Below are positions 1-14,730 of a DNA stretch of 64,000 bases, in pieces (within the stretch, counting starts at the first letter, position 1; each line of letters starts with the position of its first letter). Origin of the DNA: Prunella strophiata (taxonomy: Eukaryota; Chordata; Aves; Passeriformes; Prunellidae); contig JAZBQD010000019.1 in NCBI GenBank assembly GCA_036583965.1, positions 16,445,585 through 16,509,584 of the forward strand, read 5' to 3'. A program made the translations under genes and the position numbers. The notes under the pieces are model-generated. The model was not told the origin of the DNA and made no database searches. It saw nothing but the letters and a program-made list of their open reading frames with translations.

Positions 1-385
1 ACTGAGGGGGTGGAAAGTAAAGCAACATAAATCTCACATAATGTGAGTTAAAGGTGAAAGAAAATAAAATTAGCTGGAGAGACTGTAGCAAAAGGTTAGA
101 GAATCTGTTATCACAATGTGTGTGTGCTGTTGTAAAGCTCCAGAAGAGATGGCCACAACTTGTTATGGTAGTGAAAAATAATCCAGAACTTTGGCCCTGC
201 CAGGATGTGACAACACAGGGGTGAGTGTGTGTGGACTTTGCACTGTAAAAGCACACTTTTCCATGGCAACCTAAAGTGGGAGTCAGGAGCAGTGGCTATA
301 GAGCCAGGATGCCGTGGTTTCTAGGTTTTGGGCTCAGTGGGATTCTCTTAAAATGATAATGTTACTCATCTGTTTTTCTTTCTAG
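1..385 (+). other. TC2N: TC2N intron, 3' part (5' end outside window)
   Basis: This is AT-rich sequence upstream of the first visible TC2N exon, ending in a pyrimidine-rich tract and the acceptor TTTCTTTCTAG at 375-385. No coding signal is seen. It is assigned to TC2N because the next exon begins in the middle of a C2 domain. Confidence 0.8.
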
Positions 386-616
<231 letters not shown>

Positions 617-1444
617 TAGAAGGGGTTGCTGGAAATTAAAGTAAAATAATTCAGTAGTAAAAATTAGAGGGGTTTTGGTTTTTTTTTCCCCTTTACCCGA
701 CTTCCTTGGAGAAAGGCATTTTGATGGGGAAAAAATGCAGACTTTTGAACTCTGCACATAGCTGTTCTGGTCATAAACTGCAGATGTTTCTAGGAAAAGA
801 GCTAGAGCAAGCTCTTCCATACCATGGCTCACAGCTTGAGGGAGGGACATTCTGGGGAAATGTTCAGCAAAGAACACCGGGTAATTGTCTTTTCTGACCA
901 AAAAAGCATCAGAAGATCCTTAGGACTCACAGCAAGAGCTCAGAGCAAATGGAATCTGCTTTTGTTATGGAAGAAAAGTGCTAAGATCTTCAGTGGCCTG
1001 AAACTGCAGAGACAGCCATATATTTAATGTTCAGATTGCATGCTGTGAAGTAATAATTCACACAGTTCATTTCCATTAGTGTAATAAGAAGCAGGTGGTT
1101 TTCTCAGTGGGATTTCCTTTCCCCCTACCCTCACTTTGTTTGTTTCTTTTATAGATTGTGTCTAGACATTTGTATTTTCAACAAATTAAACTTGAATTAG
1201 CAATTCAAAAGCAAATTTTGTTTAAGTGTGTCTGAGTAATATGAATGATACTCTTGATTTCTAACATAAGTTACACTTGACATTTTTCAGTTCTAATGTG
1301 AATAACCATATTGCTTCAAAAGCAGTAAGATAAAGTGACAGAGAAAGCTGATATCCAAGAGCCCTCCAGACACTCTGGGATTCATCCCTGTAGTACACTG
1401 TGAGGCAGCAAAACCTAACCTCTCTGCCAATAGAAAACCAAAGC

Positions 1445-1520
1445 TCAGAGTCAGCAAGTGACTTCCTCGCAGGGTTACACAGAAGTTTTGTGGCTGAGCT
1501 TTGGGTCTCTTTGATGAACT
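1445..1520 (+). repeat. possible old MIR/CORE-SINE-like fragment
   Basis: In the first TC2N intron the stretch GTGACTTCCTCGCAGGGTT, followed by ACACAG and GTGGCTGAGCT, resembles the core of MIR-type SINEs (GTGACTTGCCCAAGGTCACACAG, then a gap, then GGCAGAGCTGGG). Divergence is high and no flanking duplication is visible, so this is a resemblance rather than a firm call. Confidence 0.35.
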
Positions 1521-2383
1521 GGGACCTGACTTTTCTTTATCTAATCTGTTTCACTCTTGCTTACTGCATTTTGGTTCATTGAAGTGCATTTAGACTTGAA
1601 GGCAACAAGACTAGCAGAGTCCATTTAAATGAAGGCTGTCAGGAAAGGTGGGTCTCCACTGGCCTTTTCCTGATACTCTTACAGTGTTCTGAGGACATTA
1701 GAGTGTGACAGGAGAGCAAAGAAGATGACTCAGTGCAACTTTGCCACTGGCACAAATTCTAAAACAACCCCCAAGAATCAGACTGGAGATGTGGATACAT
1801 ACCCTGTGTGTGTCACAGTGGTGTATGTGTGTGGGCATGTAAAACACAAGTACTTTCACAACACAGGAAACTACACAGTACTATGACAGTAAGTGACAGG
1901 GCCTTGTATCAATGGATACCATTGCTTATATCTCAATATTGCAAAATTCAAAAGTGTGGGAGGGGAACTCTGAAGGTTTTTGTGTCAGTGGAGCTTACAT
2001 GCTCTCTCACTTCCACACCCAGATTTAGTAAAGTTGCAAAGGCATGTCTGGTTTCCCCTGTATGTGTCTGCTCTTACCAGTGCAGAGTCTGTACCAGGTA
2101 AAAAGTGAGGACCAGGTGATTTGGCCAGTATCCCTGGCTGCAGCCCACGAGGGCCATATGTGCACCACACAGCTCATCAGTGGAGCACATGTACTGCAGC
2201 TATGACAAGTGCAAGATGCACTTACTGTGCCTCTGCAGGTTCTGTATACAACACATGCTTATATTTCTGTCCAGGAAATCCCAGATAGAAATGTGGGAGC
2301 CCAGCATATGACAAAATTCCTGTGTTTCCTGAGTTTATAAGCAGCTTAATCCAGATGTTATGGCAACATTCTTCTGCTTGTAG

Positions 2384-2593
<210 letters not shown>

Positions 2594-2872
2594 TGAACCT
2601 CAGACTAACATATTGTGTGGCAGATTTCCATTGCCAAGGCTTGTTTCCCCAGATGTCTTACTTGATTACATTCTGTTTGGTTAGAAGATGTGTGTTTATG
2701 TATTTTGGAAGATTTTTATCCCAGTATTAATCCTGACATACAAGAGCATTAGCTTGCACTTGCTGTTTGGATACTGTGTTAATCAGTCCAATATTACTGA
2801 ACATATTCTGTTTATGTGACTGGTCAGGAAAGCTATTGTAGAGTTCTTTTGGCCAGACTTTTGAGAAATTGA

Positions 2873-3184
<312 letters not shown>

Positions 3185-3258
3185 TAAACTGCCTGATACC
3201 CTTTACTTAAAATCCAGTTCCACAGGTTTCTTGGTATGAATTTTAAAGTATTTTAAAT

Positions 3259-3296
3259 GAGGTGACATATAACAAACGAGGTGACATATAACAAAA
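3259..3296. repeat. 19-bp tandem duplication
   Basis: GAGGTGACATATAACAAAC at 3259-3277 is repeated at 3278-3296 with only the last base changed. It lies in the last TC2N intron and looks like a recent replication-slippage duplication. Confidence 0.85.
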
Positions 3297-5045
3297 TAGT
3301 AAATTCTACTAAACTCTTCTGTATGTAATCCAAGCAAAAATGGTACTGGGCCCTTAAACATGCACTAGCATGAGAATGGGAGTTGACACTTGATTTTTCT
3401 TTCAAAAAAGAAATCCTAAAGTCAGTTTTGTGTGGAGTATTACTATGTGATAGATTTCTTCCAAGAGATAGAAGATCTCCTGGTTGTCTTTAGCTTTCTA
3501 AAGAAAAACATAGCACCTACAGGAGCTCCATAGCCTACAAGGTCCTGTGCAGCAAGGGGGTGTTGGCTTACTGTACCAATACTCTCACAACAGGGGTGTG
3601 TAAAAGGAAGTATCAGCAGCTACAATGAGACTCCTTTCCTGGGTAAAACCATGCTGAAATCAGTACAATAGCCTATGTATGATCAAGTAATAGTACAAGT
3701 GTCCAAACACAAAATATTTTTAGCTTGTTTTTTAGTTAACAGACACGATTTCAGTAGTATCTCTTTGAAAGCATTTGTGTGATCATATTTTATTTAGCCA
3801 CCATAAAACTTAGTAGTCTGGTCTCATTATTCTCTCCATCCTCTTCCCCTGCTTGCTCTAATTTACCATCATCCTGTCCTTTTTGTCTCTCTTCTTCTTG
3901 ATATAGTCAGCCATAGCTATTCTTAATGCTCTGTGCTTTTCCTGACCCAGTTAGATGCAGTAACAGAATTTTAATAAACGCATAAATTAATAATGTAGAC
4001 TTGATCTTGAGACCCCAACTGTAACATCCCATGTTAGATGAAGGACTGTGCTGTCCTTAGGTACAAAAAATGATATTGTCCCATTCTGGTGATGTTTTTT
4101 GTGCCTGCTGAAGACATGCAGCTACAGGAGATGCTCATGTGCTATAAGATATAGAAGTGATGTGCCAGCAAGTTAAGTGAAGTTAACTTAAGTGAAGTTC
4201 CTATTTGTTTTGTTGCCTCATGTTGCACATGTCCCATCTTCCTGTTGAAAGATTTGAAATAGGAAAAGAAAAAAAGTTGTTCTTAGCTGTACTGCCTTGG
4301 GGGGGAAATAACTGAGTATGACTTTGCAGTCATCTAGCAATATGTGAGGTAATCTCAATCTGATTAGTTGCATTTAATTGCTGATTTTATTTTTAGAAGG
4401 AAAACTTGTGCTCCTCAGAGGTTATTTGGAAAAGGTTGTTTCAGCTCATGAAGGCAGACATTGCCACATAACACATGAAGACATAAAATATGGCTCAAGG
4501 AAAAATGTACTTTGAGCAATTGGCTGGGTAGCTGGAAAAAAATGAATATAGCTGGATCTATTCACTTTGTTCTTCAGAGAATGGTGTTTAATTGGATGCT
4601 GTTCTAAGCAGACAATACTTAGATTAGGCTGCTTTTACAGGCATGTCTTTAATCATGAACAAGATGTACATTGAATCTCTGTGGATGAAACATCAGCTGT
4701 CTACAGTATTCTGGAAGACATTATTCTCACTTCTTGGGGACTCATGCCCCAGCAGTATAGGCTAAATGTACTTCATGGTCAAGGTTTCTGAGAAGTCTTA
4801 AAAGGACTCATTCTTGGAAGACTTGAGGAAATAGAGTCCTGTAAATAACGCTACCTACTTACATAAGCAGAATTCTTTTGGCAGTGGAGGCTGGTGATAA
4901 TGTTAAGGGGAAAAATTTCCTACTTGTACTTCATTTCCTCATTTAATGGCCACTATCCACTAACTGAATACTGAGAAGAAACGGACTCTTACTACGTGAC
5001 TATGTGTGGTATGGGCATGTTAGTAACCTCTGTGGAATGCAGGTT

Positions 5046-5190
5046 TGGCCCTGGCTGTGGGAGTGAGCAGTTTGAAATGCTCATGAAAGTGCTGGACAGC
5101 TCGTGCCGGATGCTGCGTGGCTGGGAGCCAGCTGCGTCCCAACACACGGAGCCGCCTCTGGCCTGGGGAGCCCCTGACCCCAGCATGTGC
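5046..5190. other. GC-rich islet in an AT-rich TC2N intron
   Basis: About 145 bp of markedly GC-richer sequence (for example GCCGCCTCTGGCCTGGGGAG) stands out in the intron between the last two TC2N exons. Both strands are open for more than 60 codons across it. The + frame has no convincing acceptor-donor pair that would keep the TC2N frame. It may be an old repeat fragment or an alternative exon; I cannot decide between these. Confidence 0.4.
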
Positions 5191-5461
5191 ATTTCAATAC
5201 AGCAAGGAATGCTTCACTTAAAACATCTTATTAAGTACTGAAACATTATTATGTACTGGGTTCTCTAAACTGTTTTAGAGGCTAAATTTAAACACAGACT
5301 CCCTGTGTTCCCAGCTGAAAACCAGAATGTTAGGACTAGCAGAACTGTGTTTGTTGCTGTTATGCTTTGGTCACAGTCTTTATGTTGTACCTTGTTCTAC
5401 ACTTCCATGGTATTTATTTGGAACTAGTAAATACTGGGTTTTGTTATATCAGGTAAACTAA

Positions 5462-5599
<138 letters not shown>

Positions 5600-5700
5600 A
5601 GACTGGAGATGAAATTCAGAACTGATTTTTCTACAGAAATTAATATGCTGTTTAAAATAGTATAAATTAAAAATAAAGATACTGTCTATCCAAGTTCTTC
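5600..5700 (+). terminator. TC2N: TC2N 3' UTR and poly(A) signal
   Basis: A canonical AATAAA lies at 5672-5677, 73 bases after the stop, so a short 3' UTR with cleavage at roughly 5690-5700 is expected. Further AATAAA hexamers downstream (for example near 6920, 7285 and 7535) leave room for longer alternative 3' UTRs; these cannot be told from chance in AT-rich DNA. Confidence 0.75.
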
Positions 5701-7498
5701 AGAAGTTCTCCACTGCATCATGCCTCCATGGAAATGGAAAATTCCGTTTCACCAAGTGAAATACTGGCTAAATACTACTAAAAAGAAGACTTAGGAACTG
5801 GAAAAAGTGCTCATTTTATTTCACAAAATCCATCTTGAAAAAAAGATGTTTGCCCCTTTTGGATTTCATAAAAGCACAGAAGTTCAGTTTTGGAGAGAAG
5901 CAGCGTGAATCAACTCTGTTTCACTAGAACTAACATCATGCTCATCTTCATTGTTGTCTTTGGCAGACTCCAAAGTCCAGGGAATGGGTCGTGTCAGTGG
6001 CTTGATTCTGGGTACCTGTGAGCATCTGGGGTTGACACCATTTGATCAGAATAACATTTGCCTGAGGAAGCTGGGAAGCTATGGCAGCAGGAGAAGGCAT
6101 AAAAGTACACAATAAGGCAGTACCCACAGGCTTTTCTAATCTCCATTTTGGATGAAGGGTTGTTCAGAAGGCTGTAGCTTGAGCTTGCCCGCATCCTTTT
6201 CTCAAAACAGAGAGATAGAAAGAAAAAAATTCCTCTGCCTTAGTGATCTTTACAAGAGGGGCCCTCCAGACTTGCTCTGTTTGGGTAAATTCTGTCTGGA
6301 AGCAGTGGAATAGTACAAAGAGGCAATGACCCTGCCTAGGATCAGAGCCAGTGTTTTTAGATTGCTTTCTTATATAGAATACTTATATGTAAATCACTTC
6401 CTATCTAGTCAACACACTCTAGCATTTGCTTACATTGCCAAAATACAGGCTAACATGTACAAAGGAGTAAGCAAAGATTTACTGACTTAAGTGCTTTTTG
6501 ATATTAATTAAAATGCAGCAGTGTAAGGGATTCAGACTTTTTTTAAAGGATGGGCTGCTACTGCAGAAGTATTTGTTCCATGTCTAGGATGCTAAAGAAT
6601 TATGTGTGGGAGTATATTTTTATTAATTATTTCTAGTAAGAAAAAATTAACATTTTTTTATTGCAAATTTTACTTTTCCAACAAAATCCTAAGATTATAT
6701 TTTCTATTAATTCCCATATTTTCTGGTGTTTATTCACAGTTATTTTTAAGGGGGGAAAATACCAAGTATATAATTGATAATGTATAAATCTAAAAGCACA
6801 GACCTCTTAGCACTACTTCAACTACCTGATTAAAAAATACATACATATTTTAACTCCACTGCTTACATATGTACTGTTGGCTGTCTGGACTGTACAAATA
6901 TGTATGTTGGTATAGATGGTGAATAAATCTACCTTTCTTCATAAATTGGATCTAATTCCACCATCTGACAGGAACTAGAGTGCAGTGAGAGCACTCACTG
7001 CTGGAAGGCAAAGGAACATGGGGAGCAGAGAAAATGCTGTAACAGGAAAGCACATCCTCTTCAAGCACACAGCTCAGAGCATCTCTACTTGAAGATTTTT
7101 TCCTCTGAGTGTCAGGAAAAAATGGAATTGCTTAGAATTATTTTTTTTCATCAGTTGATAATTGCAACTTTCAAAACTTCAACCATCCAGTTTGTTGTTG
7201 TTGAAATTTAATATTGTGAAAACAGAAGGATTTTTACAGACTCGTACATATTCTGCTTTTCAACCAGTCATTATAAAAGAAGTGAATAAAGGTTTTGCCT
7301 GTTACTTGGAGAACAAACATTGGTTCTAGCTCTTACTCTTTGCAAAGCTCCCAGTAGGCCCAGAGCATCTTGACTGACACTGATAATTTCCAGCCAGTTA
7401 AAACAGTCAGGAGAAGACTGGCCTGCTGGGAAAAATGAAAAAAGGAAGTGGGCTGAACTGATATTTTTGGAGTATCTTTATTTGAATACATGGATCTT

Positions 7499-7537
7499 TT
7501 TTATTCATTGTGGCAGAACATTTTATTCATTGTGGCA
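7499..7537. repeat. 22-bp tandem duplication
   Basis: The 17-mer TTTTATTCATTGTGGCA occurs at 7499-7515 and again at 7521-7537, a 22-bp period. Confidence 0.85.
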
Positions 7538-10500
7538 ATAAACAAAAGTGCAAACTAACTGTTTCCTGATGCAGAACGCTGTTCTGTTTAAAAGAGAGGA
7601 CAGGGAATATCCCAGTGTTTTGTAGACTTCAATTACCACAGCAGTGGTTCTACAGAGTTTGCCAACCCAGTGGATGCTGTATAAAATGGATTTCTGGGAC
7701 TGTTTTAGGACACTTACCCTTTTAAAGACCTAACTACTCTCTTTTCTTTTTTTTTTTTCCTATGCTAATATTTAATCTATATGTTTATAATAAAATCTAT
7801 GAACAGCAAATATTCCTTTTCCCCCAATTGTTTATAATAATGTTTAGCAGCATCTCAAAATGAAGTTCAGTTCCTACTTTTTTCTCTGAGAAAATGCCAG
7901 CTAACACTGTCCTGTCTGTAACACTGTAGTGCTGTCTGTAGGGGATGATGTAACTGCTGGCACACAGAGGAGGTCCATAAGGCTTCTCCATGCAAGATGC
8001 ACACAGGTACTGCAGCACTCTGAAGAGCTGCTCTGAGGCATTGCCTCATCCTGTGCTCATTCCCAGGCTTTGGCATGTTCTGCATTTGTGTGCAGTTCAT
8101 CTAAGAATTCAATGAGTTAACAGTTGACAAGCAAGAAGAAGAAGGAAAAAAGAGGTGTCCTGGGACACTCTTCTATTGGTCACAGCTGTATGTTGTCCCT
8201 CTAAAGCATCCTCAGCCACTATTTTGATTGTTACATCCAAGTTACTGTCACTGAAAATACTGTTAAAGCTATTTTGCCAGTTCACTTTATTTGTAGATAC
8301 AGGGCACACGTGGTTTATAGTTGGATTTGTTCTTGCTTCTAGTCAGTGACTCACCCAATTCTTATTAAAGCAGGAGAGGTTCAGAGATGCACCAGTTTTA
8401 TTTTGGTCAGCTCCCAAATGGATGGGGATGAACAGGAAGAACAATTATGATCTTATATTAAATATTATTCATACAGAGATCTGTGCCTGCATAGCTAGAA
8501 ACAATCATACATAGACTAAACTTAATCAGATTTTCCAAAAAGTGTGTGTATAATCTCACTGGTTAATCAAACAATGCTGGCTTATTTACTTATAACTAAT
8601 AGCATTCTGTATATAAACAAGGTCAACCAGTTTATTTTTCAAGTTTTTATGTCTCAGTGACACACCATGGCATTCTTTTTAAGGAAAAAAATGTGATATT
8701 CTACCACAGAAGATGAGTGGGTGTAAAAGTTTGTAAACCACATTATCATACAACACTAAGTGGAAAATAATTGTATTTGAGCATCTGATCTTATGTGATC
8801 ACGACATAAATAGAGCCATGTTGTTAAATCCATTAGGCATCTCTGGTTTTTCCTTTTGTTGGCAGAACGTGTATAAAACAAAAGGTGATTTTGTAAGCAT
8901 TCAATTAAGTACATATGCTGTTTGACTGAAAAATTGTTTGCCTGATGAAAGTTCCCTTTAGAGTTATGAGTTGATTTTGCAGCCAAAATATAAGCTTGTC
9001 TAGAAGTTTGGGGCAGGGTTGTCCCACATCTTATTTTCATCTTGCCAACATATATATGACATGGCTGCATAGTTGTGGAATATACCGTTATTTTTCCAGC
9101 TTCTGCTGCAAAATGACATCACCATGTAAATACAGCCCTGTACATGATCTCATGCTTGGTGCATGGAAAAGGCCATCACTAAAATCAGCACCATGTTTCA
9201 CAAACACTGCTCCAGCACATGAACATTCTTTTCTCCAGCTTGTGCTGAGGAATAGGCCATTGGCTCTGAGTCCGTGGCAGAACTCCCACTGTTCAGCAGA
9301 AGCAACCAGTCTTCAAAGCTGGTTTAGTGATGGTATGATTTATCTGACAAAAGGTTACCTACAGCTTTTCTTTTTAATCTGTTTTTAGAATGGATTAAAA
9401 TCTCTTCACACTGATGTTTCTGTAGGAAATGAATTTCATGAAAGTGGATCTGCCTATCCTAGTGCAATGTAATTCTTCCCATAGATTTCAGAGTCATTAA
9501 AATAAATCCTCTGTGCTTATTCTTCCCCCACATTTGAATGTGCAGTTTTTTGCTTCCTTTGATTTGACTGTAGGCTGCTCTTCTCCCTCAGCATAAACAA
9601 GTCTGTAAACAAGTCTGCTTTTTGCAACTAACTTTCTGCATTTCTAGTAATGTTTCCCCCTTCTTTACCTAGCACTGGGACCAGCATTATACATATGTAA
9701 TTTGCTGTTTAAAGAACTAGCTATGAACTAGCAGAAGGCTTTCATCCTAGGGCTTGGCTTCTGTCTGATGCTCTTCCTGTCTGAATTACCTTTGTTCACA
9801 GCTTCAATGTTTTAGTTCTTTTGGTTGAAATTTCCCAAACTTCTGTGCTGTCTACCTCCATTGAATACAACAATAGCACAAATTGGTTGTAATTTTTCAT
9901 ATGTACCTGGGTATCTTCATTTGCTGTTTTCCTCCTCCAAAATTACCTTTTTGGAAATCATTTTGTGTGATGAGAAGGAGCAAACTGTTGGTTCTTCTGA
10001 ACTTTGAGGACAGTAGTGTTGTTTGACTGCCACTGCTGTGCTTTGAGACAGAGGAAGGCTCAAGGAAGAGTCATAAAAAGCTGCACCTTCAGGTGGAGGG
10101 AGGCCTGCACCCCCTTCATGCATGATCTGGGAAACCTTCATTAGGGATCCCTTGTCAGATGCATAATTGTATTTTTTATCCTTGTCTTGCAAAACTTTTT
10201 GGAGCTAAATAGAGACATTTTCCATAGGAGAAATTATATGGTTCACATATTTTTGTGAAGCAGAGAATTGACTAAAAGATCTTGGAGGTCTTTGAAAAAA
10301 AAGAGTCATAGGAATGTACTTCTTAGTTTTAATATAGCCAAGCTTTGTCACTTGTCATAGGAAAGGAGTGTATTCTTACTCTGTGAAACACAGCAGAAGA
10401 AAAGGGCATGTACACACCCCAAAACAGGGCTGGCTTTCCTCTGCATTAGTATCATTAGTCTTTTCAACACAGAGGTGGAACTATATATGCTTAGCTGTCT

Positions 10501-10592
10501 CTTTTCCTGCAGTAAGGGCAAGTTGGGTTGGGAACTGTTGAAAGGGAGGTAGTGAAGGAGGTAAAATAAAAGCAGTGCTTTTGTTTTGAAAA

Positions 10593-10614
10593 ACATTGCT
10601 TTTCAAAGCAATGT
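10593..10614. repeat. 22-bp perfect palindrome
   Basis: ACATTGCTTT at 10593-10602 is followed, after a 2-base spacer, by its exact reverse complement AAAGCAATGT at 10605-10614. It is probably fortuitous; no flanking element is recognised. Confidence 0.8.
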
Positions 10615-12480
10615 AACATGCCTGTAACTATTGACAAAGCTCTTATTTGACATAGCTAAAGATAGATGCTTACGCATTTAGGTATTTGCTTAGGTTCTAC
10701 CAAGACTTCCTGGCATGAGACTGGATTCATCCTCTCTATTTATATAATGCTTCATTCTGCTGTGTTTACTGACCTTTGAGCGCTACACCTAATTATGCCT
10801 GATTTCCTATGAATCCATCCTTTGTAGCTGATTAACTTTGGTGTGCAAAAAGGGGTAGACTTCTGCCATCTTTTTGCTGCACATCACATAGTTACAGAGT
10901 TCTGTCTCTGATGGATTCTCTCATTTCTAATAAGAGGTGAGCCTATGGCAGTTCTTTCACCTAGGGAAACTGGAAACTGGCTCTCCCTTTTCTACCTGAA
11001 TGTTCTTGGGTTTTCTTAAATCCTTTGAAGACAGAATTATCTGTGACATCCCTGCCATCAGTCAAATTTGGCTGTAATAAATAATGGGCTCAAAAATTAT
11101 TGTGGACCTTGGAAGAGAAATTAGTGAAAAGCAAGCTCTGCTGCTTCAGGGCCCTGGGGCTTAGCTGTGTTTTCCTGTTCTGCCACAGGCCAGAGAAGCT
11201 TTTCAGATCAGTGCTGATCATGATTCCAGCAATACTAGTCCTCAAGGCAGCTCAAGCAGTCTCTCTAAAGATACATTTCTTAAAGCATGGACATTTTCTT
11301 GAAACATATCCCTCTGTATGAATGGATCAAGGCAGTAGTACAAGCATATGAGCCACACCAACTGCATCAACACTTCAGCAGGAATTTTGGCAGTACAAGC
11401 CATGAATCCAGTATTCAGGTGTAGATCCTCTGGTGGATGCAATGTAAACTGGACTGTATTGGTAGATCTGAACCAGCTCATCTTATCCAGGGGTCTGGAC
11501 ATGCAAGCCAAAGAAATCACTATCTTCCACTGAAAAAATAAGAAGATTGTGACTGTTCTGTTCATCTTTTGGAAAGTTTCAGTAGGGTGTATGAAGGTCT
11601 CAGAAGTGTTCAGGGCTCAAAATACATTTTCATCAGCTCACATGAAAATGGGAAAAAAGCATCCTCACCTATAGTCTGGACTGATGCAGAGTTACTCTAG
11701 AGAGCCATGATTTACATTCTCAGTGCTTCCTGATTGAAGTACAGCTTCATGATCAACAAACCTTGTCCATTCAGATCTGTCTTACTAAACAGAATTTCTT
11801 GATATGGCAGGGAAGAAGAAGGTGGAGAACTCCTATAAGCTGCTTGAATATTTCTCTGCACTAGTTTTCTGAGATGCAAGTGGGAAGCCACTGTAACAGA
11901 AAATACTAAGATACTGAACAAAAAAAACAAATCCCACAAATACAACAAACTAATTCTTTGACACTGGCACCAAATCTGTTTCTTCACAGTGATGCAACAA
12001 AGACAATTCTTTCTTGCCTTACAGAAGAGACCTAAATCAATAATTACATAAAATGCAGTGTTTACTAATTAGAATATAGAAACATCAAATATTTTGCTTA
12101 TTCATTAAAATATAGTATTATATATTCAGATCTATGTTACTAAATAACTCAGAGAGTTAAACCACCAATTATTTTTTCAGACATTTGCTTTTTCTTCATT
12201 TGAACTCCTGCATTTCTGACTTTGAGCAATGCAAATAAATTGGCTGTATTACCTCTGAGTGAGACTGAACTTCTCTCATGCAGTATTCATTCAATAACTG
12301 TATGTAGAGAATATTTAATAACTTATTTTAATGAATTGGATCTAAAATCTGAATTTTGGTTTAACTTTTACATTACCTCTTCATCAGTATGCAGTATGTG
12401 AAATAAAAATTACAGTAAGTTGTTGGAAGCAAGAATGGCAAAGTGTCTGCAGGAAGGGTAGGTCATGAGGGGATGCAGAA

Positions 12481-12522
12481 CTGACTAATTACTAACTGAC
12501 TAATTACTAACTTAATTACTAA
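12481..12522. repeat. short tandem repeat, 15-bp unit
   Basis: Two exact copies of CTGACTAATTACTAA (12481-12510) are followed by a shortened third copy, CTTAATTACTAA. Confidence 0.9.
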
Positions 12523-13917
12523 CTTGTAATTCCAACAAGTGCAAATAAGACTCTAGCTGAAAATAGTGTTTGAGGCTGTTCAACAGGCTGCAGAATAATG
12601 CAATGCTTTCACTCCAAGGATATCTCCTATCAGAAGGTCTCTGCAGCTGTTACAAAACAATAGGAAAGATCAGAAATGTTCCAGTGAAGTGCTTGTGCAC
12701 AGATTTCTCATTTCTGTGACTCAGTCTTTCACAGGGGAGCCAACACACATACTTGGGAATTTTTCTTCTAAACCATTAGCCCAGCAATTCTTAACCTAGG
12801 GTCTGAGTTCCACGGTGCTCAGTCTTAATGTAACTAATGTTTTATTGGCCATAGCCAAGTAGAGCTATGCAGCAAATGTTAGTTATAAGGATAAAATTAG
12901 AGAATTGGGGACATTAAAAAATATTTCACTAACAAGAATCTGAAATGTTCTGAATCTGCAACACATAAAGATGTCAGTAATTTCAAAGCATGCCTAGAGA
13001 AATAGGAAAGGGAGGAGCTTGGAATTTGAGTCTGGTCTCCTGAGAGCACACCTGACAATGTGGTGGTGAGGCTTTTATCACCTCTGAACAGAGATCTATT
13101 TTCTAGTTAGTGAGATTAACTTAGACCATGTATGAAAGTGCCTTACAGAAATACACAGACTGCATGACATGAAAACAGGAAAATTACTAAATTCACATTT
13201 TTAGAAAGACAGAGTACAGTATGTTATAATCTTTGAATTTGGAGAAGTTCATTGAGGCCCCAAGAGGAGACCAGAACACACCTGGAAACTGAGATAAGAG
13301 ACTGTGACACTGGAAACCACGAAATAAAGTTGTGATAATACCACTGGACTGTGTAAAGCAGTGGCATCCAGCTCTCAGAACCTCCTGTAGTTTACTACAG
13401 CTATGCTTACATAGGCAAACCAAAACATTAGAAGAAGGTTAAAGAACAAAGGCAGAACAAAGTCAGGTAACACTAATGAAGAGGTTATAGGAGAAAAACC
13501 CATACTGCTTTTCCATGCTGCAGCAAATGGCACAACAATAGCAAACCACAAATACAATGTTCAGCATTTTGATAAAGATGCAAAACCTGCAGTAGACTGG
13601 ACAGCCACTCAGGAGATTGCTCATGTCAGTAACCTGGGCAGAGATGAAGCACTGACACTGCTATACCAAAGGAATTCTTTGTGGTGGAAGGGTCAGGGGA
13701 CCATGTTGTGACAGGTAAAGCACATGGTTCTCGTGAAAGCACACAGGCTACTGACTGCTATTAGACAGGGTCACAGAGTGCAAGCTAAGAAACTAATGGG
13801 ACTGTGTTTATGTTGGAAATCTAGCATCCAAACTGCCTTGGTGTCAGTTAGAGCCAGAGATGACAAAGAAAAAAATACTGATATTGTGGAGTTCTGGGAC
13901 CTGTCACTTATTTGGCA

Positions 13918-13948
13918 TCACACACACACACACACATACACACACACA
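13918..13948. repeat. (CA)n microsatellite
   Basis: An alternating CA tract interrupted by TA steps, grading into CATATATG and further CACACA up to about 13963. Confidence 0.95.
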
Positions 13949-14693
13949 TATATGCACACACCCACAGACTGGGGGACAAATGGTTTAGGCAGCAGCCTCA
14001 CAGGAGGTGGTCCTGCTGTTGAGTGAGTTGGTTACTGTGAATAGAAGTAAACCAGCCAAAAAAAATAAATCCAACTTTCTTCAAATGCCACACCGACAAG
14101 GAGCACATTTTGCTTAGGGAGAGAGAATTTCTATGATCTCCCCCAGTTGGCATCTTTCTCTACAGCTATCAACCAGGCAGTCATTCACTCCCAGACATAC
14201 AGTCCTCACAAGCCTATGCTGAGTATTTCCACAGGAAAAGGCTGTTTAGCACTTTGACAGCAGGCCTTTTTGGTAAGTGCAGGCAGAAGGTGCAAACCAA
14301 TCTGAAGTGCAAAGGGAGCACAGTATTACATTTGTATGGAGACACTACAGGTTCAGCCAACTATCAGACAGAAAGAAAGGCAAATTTTGGTACCACACTA
14401 GCCATTAGGGGTATGATATGATTGCACTGATTCTTTGTAGTCCATTCAATTTTGAGTGTGCAATCATGTCAGGGATAATATTCCAGCGTTCTGAGGTTAA
14501 TTGATTAATTTGTGTTTATCCAAGCTGATTGCAGGCCTCCCAAATTACATACAACCTTAAAATATTGACACATCTCCTGACAGCTGTAATAAATTAGCCT
14601 GCTGCTGTAATTTACAGGAAGGAGATGGTAAGGACAAAACTATAGCATAGTAATTCAGCTTCAGAAAGAAGATTCTTGAACTGGCAATATATT

Positions 14694-14699
<6 letters not shown>

Positions 14700-14728
<29 letters not shown>
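14700..14728. repeat. poly(A) tract, 29 bp
   Basis: An uninterrupted A run. I see no recognisable retrocopy body immediately upstream and no flanking target duplication, so it is called a simple repeat only. Confidence 0.9.

Positions 14729-14730
<2 letters not shown>

Noticed and set aside
8996..9388. A 130-codon + strand ORF
   Set aside because: The longest frame in its region but Ser/Cys/Phe-rich without domains, splice context or coding-like codon use, and overlapped by a minus-strand ORF of similar length.
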